Positions 50,231 through 59,082 of a stretch of DNA of 60,384 nt are shown piece after piece. Source of the stretch: Lachnospiraceae bacterium. GTDB lineage: Bacteria; Bacillota; Clostridia; Lachnospirales; Lachnospiraceae. Position 1 is the stretch's first letter. Every line of letters begins with the position of its first letter. The notes beneath the pieces are model-generated. The model saw nothing but the letters and a program-made list of their open reading frames with translations, made no database searches and was not told where the DNA came from. The stretch spans positions 1 to 60,384 of the forward strand of contig JAGASK010000022.1 in NCBI GenBank assembly GCA_017621815.1, given 5' to 3'. A program made the position numbers and the translations under genes.

Positions 50231-52207
50231 ATGGCAGGAAAAAAGAATATAGGAATTGGCATGGCAGCAATTGCGGCAGGAGCCGGAGTGGCAGCAGTAG
50301 CAGCAAAAAATCATAAAAAAGCGGATAAAAAGGCAGAGAAAAAAGCAGGCGCAGCTGCCGAAAAAAAAGAATACCGCAATACGGAAATAGGGAAAAACCA
50401 GAAAAACAGCAAGGGGATTTATTATACAAACGGCAATTATGAGGCATTTGCAAGACCCAGGAAACCGGAGGGCGTGGATGATAAAAATGCATACATTGTC
50501 GGCAGCGGTTTAGCTGCACTGGCAGCGGCATGCTTTTTGGTACGTGACGGACAGATGCCGGGTTCCCACATTCATATATTAGAGGCAATGGATATTGCCG
50601 GAGGTGCCTGCGACGGTATTTATGATGCAACAAGGGGCTATGTAATGCGTGGCGGACGTGAGATGGAAAATCATTTTGAATGTCTTTGGGATTTGTTCCG
50701 CAGCATTCCTTCTATAGAAACACCGGGCGTATCCGTATTGGATGAATATTATTGGCTGAATAAGGAAGACCCGAACTATTCCTTATGCCGTGCAACTGTG
50801 AACCGCGGCAAGGATGCACATACGGACGGTAAATTCAATTTAAGCCAAAAGGGCTGCATGGAAATCATGAAGCTGTTTATGACCAGGGATGAAGATTTAT
50901 ATGATAAGACCATTGAAGATGTATTTGATGATGAGGTATTTAATTCAACCTTCTGGTTATATTGGAGAACCATGTTTGCTTTTGAAAACTGGCACAGCGC
51001 TTTGGAAATGAAGCTCTATTTCCAGAGATTTATTCATCACATTGCAGGACTGCCGGATTTCAGCGCATTGAAATTTACTAAGTACAATCAGTATGAATCA
51101 TTGATTCTGCCTATGCAGAAGTATCTGGAATCAGCAGGGGTTGATTTCCAGTTTAATACAGAGGTTACTAATGTAATTTTTGAATTTGAAGATAATAAAA
51201 AGGTAGCAAAGGCAATCGAATGTAAGGTTAAAGGCGTGGAAAAGGGAATCATGCTTACGGAAAATGACCTTGTATTTGTAACCAACGGAAGCTGTACGGA
51301 AGGCACGATTTACGGGGACCAGAATCATGCGCCTAACGGAGATGCCGAAGTAAGAACCAGCGGCTGCTGGAGTTTATGGAAAAATATTGCAAAGCAGGAT
51401 GCGGCATTTGGACATCCGGAAAAATTCTGTTCCGATGTTGCAAAGACAAATTGGGAGTCTGCAACAGTTACAACTTTGGATGATAAGATTCTTCCTTATA
51501 TTACAAACATCTGCAAGCGTGACCCGAAGAGCGGAAAAGTTGTTACCGGCGGTATTGTAAGCTGTCAGGATTCCAGCTGGCTGATGAGCTGGACCATTAA
51601 CAGGCAGGGACAATTTAAAGACCAGGATAAAGATAAGGTATGCGTCTGGGTATATGGATTATTTACAGATGTCCCCGGTGATTTTGTGAAGAAGCCCATG
51701 AAAGAATGTACGGGTAAGGAAATTACGGAAGAATGGCTGTATCACTTGGGCGTTCCGGTAGAAGAAATTCCTGAACTGGCTGAAAACAGCGCCGTCTGTG
51801 TGCCTACCATGATGCCTTATATCACAGCATTTTTCATGCCGAGGGCAAAGGGAGACCGTCCTGATGTGATTCCTGACGGCTGTGTAAACTTTGCATTCCT
51901 TGGACAGTTTGCGGAAACTCCCAGAGATACTGTCTTTACGACTGAATATTCCGTAAGAACTGCCATGGAAGCTGTATATGGGCTTTTGGGCGTAGACAGA
52001 GGCGTGCCGGAGGTTTGGGGCAGCGTTTATGATATCCGTGAACTGCTGGACAGCAGTGTAAAGCTTATGGATGGCAAATCTCCCCTTGAAATTGAACTGC
52101 CGGGCCCCCTTAATGCACTTAAGAAACCCCTCCTTCGTGTGGTAAAGGGAACTGTAATTGAAAAAGTATTGCGTGACCATGATGTCTTAAAGGATGGAAT
52201 GATTTAA
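50231..52207 (+). CDS. ohyA: Oleate hydratase (MCRA family)
   Basis: A 658-residue FAD-binding enzyme that adds water to the cis-9 double bond of unsaturated fatty acids, detoxifying oleate to 10-hydroxystearate. The core begins at about residue 63 (YYTNGNYEAFARPRKPEG). The FAD motif is YIVGSGLAALAAACFLV, and the lid and substrate regions (GGREMENHFECLWDL, FATFxGQFAETPRDTVFTTEYSVRTAMEAVY in part) are typical. Oddly, about 60 extra residues precede the core: a Gly/Ala-rich hydrophobic stretch (GMAAIAAGAGVAAVAA) and then a Lys/Ala-rich segment, which could attach it to the membrane. ATG 50231 follows AAAGGAAAGGTGG; a GTG at 50195 is in frame. Confidence 0.95.
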   Translation: MAGKKNIGIGMAAIAAGAGVAAVAAKNHKKADKKAEKKAGAAAEKKEYRNTEIGKNQKNSKGIYYTNGNYEAFARPRKPEGVDDKNAYIVGSGLAALAAACFLVRDGQMPGSHIHILEAMDIAGGACDGIYDATRGYVMRGGREMENHFECLWDLFRSIPSIETPGVSVLDEYYWLNKEDPNYSLCRATVNRGKDAHTDGKFNLSQKGCMEIMKLFMTRDEDLYDKTIEDVFDDEVFNSTFWLYWRTMFAFENWHSALEMKLYFQRFIHHIAGLPDFSALKFTKYNQYESLILPMQKYLESAGVDFQFNTEVTNVIFEFEDNKKVAKAIECKVKGVEKGIMLTENDLVFVTNGSCTEGTIYGDQNHAPNGDAEVRTSGCWSLWKNIAKQDAAFGHPEKFCSDVAKTNWESATVTTLDDKILPYITNICKRDPKSGKVVTGGIVSCQDSSWLMSWTINRQGQFKDQDKDKVCVWVYGLFTDVPGDFVKKPMKECTGKEITEEWLYHLGVPVEEIPELAENSAVCVPTMMPYITAFFMPRAKGDRPDVIPDGCVNFAFLGQFAETPRDTVFTTEYSVRTAMEAVYGLLGVDRGVPEVWGSVYDIRELLDSSVKLMDGKSPLEIELPGPLNALKKPLLRVVKGTVIEKVLRDHDVLKDGMI

Positions 52208-52253
52208 ATTACGCATTATGCTGCTGAAGACGCTGCTGAAAGAACATTATTTG

Positions 52254-52283
52254 TTTGAAGCATAAAAGCTTCTGGTATATAAT
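52254..52283 (+). promoter_or_regulatory. Predicted sigma-A promoter
   Basis: TTTGAA (52254-52259), an 18-base spacer and TATAAT (52278-52283), a perfect -10. It drives the small membrane-anchored protein gene at 52314. Confidence 0.6.
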
Positions 52284-52313
52284 GTATTCATCAGAGACGG
52301 AAGGAGAAGAAAG

Positions 52314-52907
52314 ATGAATACTCGTTATATTATCATAGGTGCTGCGGTTCTTATTGTTTTATTCGTTATTTTTTATATCAGGGAGTGTATAAAAGAAAAA
52401 AAGGGTATTAACAGTGAAGAAAAGCAAACGATAAAAAAAATTATCAGTGAACTGGTGCCTGATGCAGAGCAGTATACCACAGCATATGCCATATGGCAAT
52501 CAATTGCTTTGAGCGGCGGAGGAAGGAGAGTAACCACCACAACACAGTATTGGTATTATGCAGTTGCATTTAAGCCGGGTATCATATATGTAGTGCCGCT
52601 GTTTTTCAATAAAGGAGATATAAGCTATGGAAATCCCAAATGCCTGACAAAGGAAAATCTGGGAATGGTCAATGCCAAGGCGGGTGACAGCTGGGCAACC
52701 TTTTATGATTTGGACAGGGAAGAAATCCTGACGCTTATGGTAGGACCCCATAATACCAAGGATGACGAATTCCATCCCGTCAATATTCAGCAGAAAGAGG
52801 AATATCAGGCATTTGTCAGCTTTTTGAAAGAATTTATGGCAGAAGTAAATGAATATCGTCAGGTGACGGTTACCGGAAAAATAGGAAAACCATTAAAGAA
52901 TAAATAA
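52314..52907 (+). CDS. Membrane-anchored protein of unknown function
   Basis: A 197-residue protein that I do not recognise. Residues 5-24 are a membrane segment (IIIGAAVLIVLFVIFYI), followed by a charged stretch and a mixed alpha/beta domain (about residues 45-180) with TTTTQYWYYAVAFKPG and YVVPLFFNKGDISYGNPKCL. The N-terminus lacks a cleavage site, so the domain is probably anchored. It has its own promoter and terminator, with GGAGAAGA before the ATG, and so looks like an independent unit. Confidence 0.7.
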   Translation: MNTRYIIIGAAVLIVLFVIFYIRECIKEKKGINSEEKQTIKKIISELVPDAEQYTTAYAIWQSIALSGGGRRVTTTTQYWYYAVAFKPGIIYVVPLFFNKGDISYGNPKCLTKENLGMVNAKAGDSWATFYDLDREEILTLMVGPHNTKDDEFHPVNIQQKEEYQAFVSFLKEFMAEVNEYRQVTVTGKIGKPLKNK

Positions 52908-52914
52908 AAATGAA

Positions 52915-52955
52915 AGAGCAAATTCTTGTCGTATTTTGTTGAATTTGCTCTTTTT
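52915..52955 (+). terminator. Intrinsic terminator
   Basis: AGAGCAAATTC (52915-52925) pairs perfectly with GAATTTGCTCT (52941-52951), followed by TTTT. It ends the unit at 52314-52907. Confidence 0.88.
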
Positions 52956-53018
52956 CTGTGCTAAATTCACTAGTAACAGTATTTCCAGAAAATGGGAATT
53001 TTTTTACAGGTGGATTAT

Positions 53019-54350
53019 ATGGTACGGGAATATTTGGAACAGAATGTATATACAGCCTTGCAGGAGCGCCTGCATTTTCTTTTTGAAGAGTTTGACAATA
53101 TTTATGTTTCGTTTTCGGGGGGAAAAGACAGCGGACTGCTTTTAAATATGGTGCTGGATTATCAGAAAAGACATTATCCTGGCAGAAAAATAGGCGTTTT
53201 TCACCAGGATTTTGAAGCCCAGTATACGGTAACTACAGAATATGTGGAAAGAACCTTTGAGAGAATTAAGGATGAAGTGGAGCCTTACTGGGTATGCCTT
53301 CCCATGGCTACGCGGACAGCCCTGAGCAGTTATGAAATGTACTGGTATCCCTGGGATGATACAAAAAAGGACTGCTGGGTCAGGGAAATGCCGAAAAAGG
53401 ATTATGTGATTAATCTGGAAAATAATCCTGTCATTACATATCGTTACCGGATGCATCAGGAAGACCTTGCCAGGCAGTTCGGACGCTGGTACAGAATGGC
53501 ACACGGTGATAAGAAGACAGTCTGCCTGCTTGGAATGCGTGCGGATGAGTCTCTGCAAAGATACAGCGGATTTTTAAATAAAAAGTATGGATACAGGGGA
53601 GAATGCTGGATTAGTAAGCAGTTTAAGGATGTCTGGTGCGCTTCGCCCCTGTATGACTGGTCCTCGGAAGATGTCTGGCATGCAAACTGGCTTTTTGATT
53701 ATGATTACAATCATCTATACGACCTTTATTATAAAGCGGGTCTTAAGGTTTCACAGATGCGGGTTGCATCTCCGTTTAATGATTATTCCAAGGATTCATT
53801 AAATTTATACCGGATTATTGACCCGGAAATATGGGTAAAGCTGGTGGGAAGAGTGCAGGGGGCTAATTTTGCATGTATTTACGGCAAGACGAAAGCAATG
53901 GGTTACCGGAATGTAACATTGCCGGAAGGGCATACATGGAAATCTTACACAATGTTTCTTTTGGATACTCTGCCGGCGAGACTGCGCAACAATTATGTAA
54001 AAAAATTCAATACATCTATTGAGTTCTGGCATAAAACGGGAGGCGGTCTGGACGAGGATACGATTCAGGAGCTGGAGGAGCATGGTTATCAAATCCGGCG
54101 GAACGGTGTTTCCAATTATACATTGAACAAGAAATCACGAATTGTGTTTATCGGAAGCATTCCCGATAATACCGATGACATCAAATCAACCAAGGATATT
54201 CCGAGCTGGAAGAGAATGTGCTTTTGCATCCTGAAAAATGACCATATTTGTCGCTTTATGGGATTTGGCATGAGTAAGCAGCAGCAAAAACGCATTGATA
54301 TAATCCGGCGTAAGTACAAGAGCATAGAGGAGATGAATTATGGAGTATAA
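53019..54350 (+). CDS. ibrA: IbrA-like protein (PAPS-reductase family, DUF3440)
   Basis: A 443-residue protein. The PP-loop ATP-binding motif SFSGGKDSGLLLNMV lies at about residues 32-46, as in PAPS reductases and related ATP pyrophosphatases. Further conserved pieces are FHQDFEAQYT, LGMRADESLQRY and SPLYDWSSEDVWHAN. The C-terminal DUF3440 half completes the IbrA layout. In E. coli IbrA and IbrB raise expression of immunoglobulin-binding proteins, but their chemistry is unknown. No sulfate assimilation genes are nearby, so simple PAPS reduction is unlikely. ATG 53019 follows CAGGTGG. Overlaps ibrB by 11 bases. Confidence 0.85.
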   Translation: MVREYLEQNVYTALQERLHFLFEEFDNIYVSFSGGKDSGLLLNMVLDYQKRHYPGRKIGVFHQDFEAQYTVTTEYVERTFERIKDEVEPYWVCLPMATRTALSSYEMYWYPWDDTKKDCWVREMPKKDYVINLENNPVITYRYRMHQEDLARQFGRWYRMAHGDKKTVCLLGMRADESLQRYSGFLNKKYGYRGECWISKQFKDVWCASPLYDWSSEDVWHANWLFDYDYNHLYDLYYKAGLKVSQMRVASPFNDYSKDSLNLYRIIDPEIWVKLVGRVQGANFACIYGKTKAMGYRNVTLPEGHTWKSYTMFLLDTLPARLRNNYVKKFNTSIEFWHKTGGGLDEDTIQELEEHGYQIRRNGVSNYTLNKKSRIVFIGSIPDNTDDIKSTKDIPSWKRMCFCILKNDHICRFMGFGMSKQQQKRIDIIRRKYKSIEEMNYGV

Positions 54351-54867
54351 AAGTCCTGTTTACAGCGTCATAGCAGTTCCGGTTGAAAAAATAAAACCGA
54401 ATACTTATAATCCCAATTCGGTAGCGCCGCCTGAAATGAAGCTGCTTTATGAAAGCATTAAAGCGGATGGCTATACAATGCCTATTGTTTGTTATTACAG
54501 TAAGGAACAGGATATTTATATCATTGTGGACGGCTTTCACCGTTACAGGATTATGCTTGAATATCCTGATATTTATGAAAGAGAAAAGGGTCTGCTCCCG
54601 GTTTCTGTAATTAACAAGCCCATTGACCAGAGAATGGCGAGCACTATCCGCCATAATCGTGCAAGGGGAAACCATGATGTGGATTTGATGAGTAATATTG
54701 TAAAGGAGCTGCATGAGCTGGGGCGTTCCGACGCATGGATTTCCAGGCATCTTGGGATGGACCGTGATGAAATTCTGCGTTTGAAGCAGATTACAGGTCT
54801 TGCGGCATTGTTTAAGGACGTAAAATTCGGGAAGGCGTGGAGACCTGTGGACGAACCGGAGGAATAG
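54340..54867 (+). CDS. ibrB: IbrB-like protein (ParB/sulfiredoxin-fold)
   Basis: A 175-residue protein with a ParB N-terminal-type domain: EKIKPNTYNPNSVAPPEM, then IYIIVDGFHRYRIM with the GxxR-like core, and MASTIRHNRARGNHD. A helix-turn-helix-like stretch follows (SDAWISRHLGMDRDEILRL). ParB-fold proteins bind CTP/ATP and DNA, and the sulfiredoxin relatives act on sulfur, which pairs oddly well with the PP-loop partner. The gene overlaps ibrA and ends just before a large inverted repeat. Confidence 0.85.
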   Translation: MEYKSPVYSVIAVPVEKIKPNTYNPNSVAPPEMKLLYESIKADGYTMPIVCYYSKEQDIYIIVDGFHRYRIMLEYPDIYEREKGLLPVSVINKPIDQRMASTIRHNRARGNHDVDLMSNIVKELHELGRSDAWISRHLGMDRDEILRLKQITGLAALFKDVKFGKAWRPVDEPEE

Positions 54868-54887
54868 CTTTTTTAAAGAAAAAATAA

Positions 54888-54950
54888 AATAATAAGGTAC
54901 CTTGACAAATCTGGCGCATTATGCCAAAATTGTCAAGGTACCTTATTATT
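54888..54950. promoter_or_regulatory. 21-bp inverted repeat with two AAGGTACCTT sites: MarR operator/promoter and terminator
   Basis: 54888-54908 and 54930-54950 are perfect inverted copies of 21 bp. Each arm contains the palindrome AAGGTACCTT (54894-54903, 54935-54944). Between them lies a promoter: TTGACA (54902-54907), a 17-base spacer and CAAAAT (54925-54930). The arrangement fits a dimeric MarR protein binding both sites and blocking its own promoter. The stem followed by TTTTT may also end the ibrAB transcript. Confidence 0.7.
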
Positions 54951-54972
54951 TTTGGTTTTAAGGAGGATTTTT

Positions 54973-55404
54973 ATGTCTGAAGATATGAATAAAGAGCTTA
55001 TTATGAATCTGCGGAATCTGGGGCATACGATACGTTTTCTTTTTGAGGGGAAAGGAAGTCAGAAGAGAATTCTGATAATTTTGTATGAAAACGGGAATAT
55101 GACGCAGCGGGAATTAACGGAAAGACTGGGAATCCAGCCCGGTTCTGCCAGTGAAGTCATAGGAAAACTGGAAAGCGCAGGACTGATTCAGCGCAGATTG
55201 AGCAGGTCGGACCGCAGGACTGCCGATATCCTGCTGACGGAAAGCGGGCGGTTGCAGGCGGAAGAAGCCGCTATGCAGCGCAAAATACGGCATCAGCAAA
55301 TGTTTTCCTGCCTGACTCAGGAAGAAAAAGAGACTTTGCTAAAACTTACCGGAAAGCTTGATGCAGACTGGAACAGCCGTTACGGTGATGTTCACAGACA
55401 CTGA
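54973..55404 (+). CDS. MarR-family regulator
   Basis: A 143-residue winged-helix regulator. KRILIILYENGNMTQRELTERL, GIQPGSASEVIGKLESAGLI and RRLSRSDRRTADILLTESG (the wing) are classic MarR. It starts after AAGGAGG and lies 18 bases before the exporter genes, so it probably represses its own operon until an exported compound is present. The twin AAGGTACCTT palindromes directly upstream are the likely binding sites. Confidence 0.93.
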   Translation: MSEDMNKELIMNLRNLGHTIRFLFEGKGSQKRILIILYENGNMTQRELTERLGIQPGSASEVIGKLESAGLIQRRLSRSDRRTADILLTESGRLQAEEAAMQRKIRHQQMFSCLTQEEKETLLKLTGKLDADWNSRYGDVHRH

Positions 55405-55422
55405 TTAAAGGAGAAGGTTTTT

Positions 55423-57162
55423 ATGTGGAAATATATAAAGAAATATCTTCATATTGCGATTTTGGCAGCGCTGTTCATGATGGGGGAAGTGCTGATGGAT
55501 TTAATCCAGCCCGGAATCATGAGCCGGATTGTAGATGAAGGTGTATTGGGAATTAATAATAACGGCATCGGGGACATGCATTTAATTCTGACATTGGGCT
55601 TTACTATGATTGGGCTTGTATTGTTCGGAGGATTATGCGGTTCGATGAACAATGTATTTGTGCATATGTCAAGCCAGAATATTGGAAATGAAATGCGTAA
55701 GGACTGCTTCCGCAGAATTATGACCTTTTCATTTCCGCAGATGGACCGTTTCGGAACAGGTTCGCTTGTAACAAGAGTTACGAATGATATTACCCAGGTT
55801 CAGAATTTTGTTGCACAGTTTGTCCGCGGCATGATTCGTACAACCATGCTGATGGCAGGAAGCATTTTCTTTATGTTCCGGCTGAACCACCGGTTCGGAC
55901 TTATTGTTTTATGTGCTTTCCCGTTTATTCTGGGATGTATGATTTTTTGCCTTTATAAGGCAGGACCGCTGCTTCCGAAGCTTCAAAATCAGCTTGACCA
56001 GATTAACGGCATACTGCAGGAGGACGTGTCCGGCATCAGGATTATTAAAGCCTGTGTCAGGGAAATCTACGAAAAACTGCGTTTCGGAAAAGCAAATGAT
56101 GATTTGATTAAAACACAGCTGCGGGTGCTTGTAATTTTTGCTTTTATGAATCCGGTGATGAATGCGCTGATGTATATTGTTGTTGTAATTATTTTGCTGG
56201 CAGGTTCTTATCAGGTGAAAGAAAATACAACAACACCCGGTGTTATCATGGCAGCTATTACTTATACAACGCAGCTTTTGAATGCGATTTTGATGCTGGT
56301 GATGCTGTTTCAGAATATTTCCAAAGGAATTACATCCTGGAAGCGGGTTAAGGAAGTGCTGCACAGCCAGCCTGATTTAAAAGACGGAAATTCGGACGAA
56401 AATACTTCTGTCCGCGGCAAAGTTGAATTCCGTAACGTATCCTTTGCATTCCCCGGAACAGAGCAGACAGTATTGAAGAATATTAATCTGACTATCAATC
56501 CCGGAGAAGTAGTGGCAGTTATGGGTGCTACGGGCTGTGGAAAAACAGCCCTTGTCAGTTTGATACCCCGTTTTTATGATGTAACAGGCGGAGCAGTTCT
56601 TGTGGACGGAGTAGATGTGCGTGAGTATAAACAAAAGGATTTAAGAAATAAAATTGCGATTGCATTACAGAAAAGTGAATTATTCAGCGTTTCCATTAAA
56701 GAAAATATTTCCTGGGGAAAACCGGATGCAGGGAATGAAAGTATTTTAAAGGCAGCAGGCATTGCGCAGGCAGATGATTTTATTCAGTCAACGCCGAATG
56801 GATATGATACTCCGGTTGCAGAGCGGGGAATGAGCTTATCAGGCGGGCAAAAGCAGAGAATTTCTATTGCAAGGGCAATATTAAAGGATGCCGAGATACT
56901 GATTTTCGATGATTCTACCAGTGCGCTGGATTTGAAAACGGAAGCAAATCTTTATGCGGCATTGCGGGAAGCAAGGCCGGAAAGCACCAGGATTCTGATT
57001 GCCCAGCGTATTGCATCCGTACGGCTGGCTGACAGAATAGTAGTTTTAAATAACGGCAGCATAGAAGCCTGCGGTACCCATGCGGAGTTAATGCAGTCCT
57101 GTAAGACTTATCAGGATATATATCATTCACAGATAGGAAATGAAGGTGAGAGTTATGAGTGA
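55423..57162 (+). CDS. Multidrug-type ABC exporter half-transporter A
   Basis: A 579-residue exporter subunit: six membrane segments (about residues 15-310), then an ATPase with Walker A GATGCGKTA, signature LSGGQKQRISIARA, Walker B/D-loop LIFDDSTSALD and switch position IAQRIAS. The catalytic Glu after Walker B is Asp, and the switch His is Gln. Both point to a degenerate ATP site that is completed by the partner, as in heterodimeric exporters such as BmrCD or TM287/288. Overlaps the partner gene by eight bases. Confidence 0.93.
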   Translation: MWKYIKKYLHIAILAALFMMGEVLMDLIQPGIMSRIVDEGVLGINNNGIGDMHLILTLGFTMIGLVLFGGLCGSMNNVFVHMSSQNIGNEMRKDCFRRIMTFSFPQMDRFGTGSLVTRVTNDITQVQNFVAQFVRGMIRTTMLMAGSIFFMFRLNHRFGLIVLCAFPFILGCMIFCLYKAGPLLPKLQNQLDQINGILQEDVSGIRIIKACVREIYEKLRFGKANDDLIKTQLRVLVIFAFMNPVMNALMYIVVVIILLAGSYQVKENTTTPGVIMAAITYTTQLLNAILMLVMLFQNISKGITSWKRVKEVLHSQPDLKDGNSDENTSVRGKVEFRNVSFAFPGTEQTVLKNINLTINPGEVVAVMGATGCGKTALVSLIPRFYDVTGGAVLVDGVDVREYKQKDLRNKIAIALQKSELFSVSIKENISWGKPDAGNESILKAAGIAQADDFIQSTPNGYDTPVAERGMSLSGGQKQRISIARAILKDAEILIFDDSTSALDLKTEANLYAALREARPESTRILIAQRIASVRLADRIVVLNNGSIEACGTHAELMQSCKTYQDIYHSQIGNEGESYE

Positions 57163-58963
57163 GCCGAGAAAAATAGAAAGCAATATTCCGGGAATGAACA
57201 GGCGTGAGCGGTTTGTGGAAGTGGAACATGCGGAAAATGTGGGGGAAACCATTAAGAGAATAATATCATATTTCGTACATGAAAAAATATTGGTTATTGG
57301 CATGCTGGGCATTGTTATTTTCGGCACGCTTTGCGGCGTTTATGCCCCCAGCCTGCAAAGTAAGGCCATAGATATTATCGCCGGTGCGGCTGAAGGCAGT
57401 CTGTCCCGGGTACTGCTGTTTATGCTTTTAACTTATTTGCTGTACAGTAGCAGCCAGCTGGTTCAGGGACTGCTTGGCGCAAATTTAAGCCAGCGGATTG
57501 TTAAGCGGATGAGGGAAGAATTATTTGGAAAAATTGTGGATTTACCTGTTAAGTATCTGGATACCCATTCCCATGGTGATGTCATGAGCCGGATGACTAA
57601 TGATATTGAAAACATTTCAACGACTGTTTCGCAGTCGCTGCCTTCCTTATTTTCCGGCGTTTTGACGATACTTGGCACTGTTGCAATTATGTTCTGGTAC
57701 TGCTGGCAGCTGGCGCTTTTAAGCTGTATTACTGTACTTCTGACAGTGGCGGCAACAAAAATACTGTCTAAAAAGGTACGGAAGTTTTCACGAAGCCGTC
57801 AGCGGCTGTTAGGTGAACTGAACGGCACAGTTGAAGAAATGGTGTCAGGATACCGGACAGTTGTGGCATATAATCATCAGGATATTACGGTGGATGAGTT
57901 TTGCAATACTTCTGATTCCCTGACGAAAGCAGGAATCAGGACCGATGTCGTAAGCGGTGTTATGGGTCCTGTAATGAATTGTATCGGGAATATCGGTTTT
58001 GTAATTATTGCAGCTTTCGGAGGATATTTTGCGCTTACCGGTCTGATATCGGTGGGAGTTATTTCCGCATTCATTGTATATGCAAAACAGTTCAGCCGTC
58101 CTATTAATGAAATTGCACAGATTTACGGGCAGCTTCAGACAGCAATAGCAGGCGCTGAAAGAGTATTTTATGTTATTGATGAGGCAAGTGAGGATAAAAC
58201 AGGGGAAGCTCTTGCGGAAGGTTTGGCTGCTACAGTAGATTTCCGGAATGTGAAATTTTCATATGAGAAAGGATATCCGGTCATTCATGATTTCACGTTA
58301 ACAGTGCCTTCAGGCAAAAAAGTTGCCCTGGTAGGAGCTACCGGCAGCGGTAAAACAACGGTGGTAAATCTGCTGATGCGCTTTTATGATATTGACAGCG
58401 GCGAAATATACATTAATAATCAGAATATAGAGGATATTGCAAGGGATAGTCTGCGCAGGAATGTTGCCATTGTATTGCAGGACACCGTCCTGTTTTCCGA
58501 TACCGTCAGAAATAATCTGAAATACGGAAATGAAAACGCTTCCGAAAAGCAGCTGGAGGAAGCTGTGGAAATGAGCCGGTGCAGGGAAATGATTCAAATG
58601 CTGCCACAGGGTTATGAAACTGTCCTGACAGGCTCAGGAGAAAATATCAGTCAGGGGCAAAGGCAGCTTCTTGCAATAGCCAGAGCCTTTGTGGCAGACC
58701 CTAAAATACTGATATTGGATGAAGCTACATCTAATGTAGATACCAGAACAGAAAAGGCAATACAGGATGCCATGCAGCTGGTTATGCAAAACCGTACCAG
58801 TATTATCATTGCTCACCGTTTATCAACAATCAGGGATGCCGATATCATCGTGGTTATGGATAAGGGACGGATTGTGGAAAGCGGAAGCCATGACAGCCTG
58901 CTTGCGATGAAAGGCAGGTATTATGAGCTGTATATGACGCAGTATGCAGGTTTTGCAACGTAA
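57155..58963 (+). CDS. Multidrug-type ABC exporter half-transporter B
   Basis: About 602 residues, the catalytically competent partner of the heterodimer. The membrane domain covers about residues 45-330. The ATPase has Walker A GATGSGKTT, Walker B LILDEATSNVD with an intact Glu, and AHRLST. The signature is unusual, ISQGQRQ, where most have LSGGQ. In heterodimers, the subunit with a good Walker B often has the weaker signature, matching the partner. The start at 57155 lies inside the end of the preceding gene; an in-frame ATG at 57140 is possible. Confidence 0.93.
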   Translation: MSEPRKIESNIPGMNRRERFVEVEHAENVGETIKRIISYFVHEKILVIGMLGIVIFGTLCGVYAPSLQSKAIDIIAGAAEGSLSRVLLFMLLTYLLYSSSQLVQGLLGANLSQRIVKRMREELFGKIVDLPVKYLDTHSHGDVMSRMTNDIENISTTVSQSLPSLFSGVLTILGTVAIMFWYCWQLALLSCITVLLTVAATKILSKKVRKFSRSRQRLLGELNGTVEEMVSGYRTVVAYNHQDITVDEFCNTSDSLTKAGIRTDVVSGVMGPVMNCIGNIGFVIIAAFGGYFALTGLISVGVISAFIVYAKQFSRPINEIAQIYGQLQTAIAGAERVFYVIDEASEDKTGEALAEGLAATVDFRNVKFSYEKGYPVIHDFTLTVPSGKKVALVGATGSGKTTVVNLLMRFYDIDSGEIYINNQNIEDIARDSLRRNVAIVLQDTVLFSDTVRNNLKYGNENASEKQLEEAVEMSRCREMIQMLPQGYETVLTGSGENISQGQRQLLAIARAFVADPKILILDEATSNVDTRTEKAIQDAMQLVMQNRTSIIIAHRLSTIRDADIIVVMDKGRIVESGSHDSLLAMKGRYYELYMTQYAGFAT

Positions 58964-58983
58964 GCAATATAGATTTAGAAAAA

Positions 58984-59074
58984 TTTCAAAATTAACATTT
59001 TTGAAACAAAACTCAAATATTTCAAAAACATTAAAGGCCTATTCTTTATTTATCAAAACAAAATAAAGAATAGG
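58984..59074 (+). promoter_or_regulatory. Leader with TTTCAAAA repeats and a 14-bp hairpin overlapping the ribosome site
   Basis: TTTCAAAA occurs at about 58984 and again near 59020, with its inverse TTTTGAAA between them, forming a small repeat cluster. Further on, CCTATTCTTTATTT (59038-59051) pairs perfectly with AAATAAAGAATAGG (59061-59074). The 3' arm covers the AGG of the AGGAG ribosome site of the gene at 59083, so folding could hide the translation start. Confidence 0.55.
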
Positions 59075-59082
59075 AGAATGAA

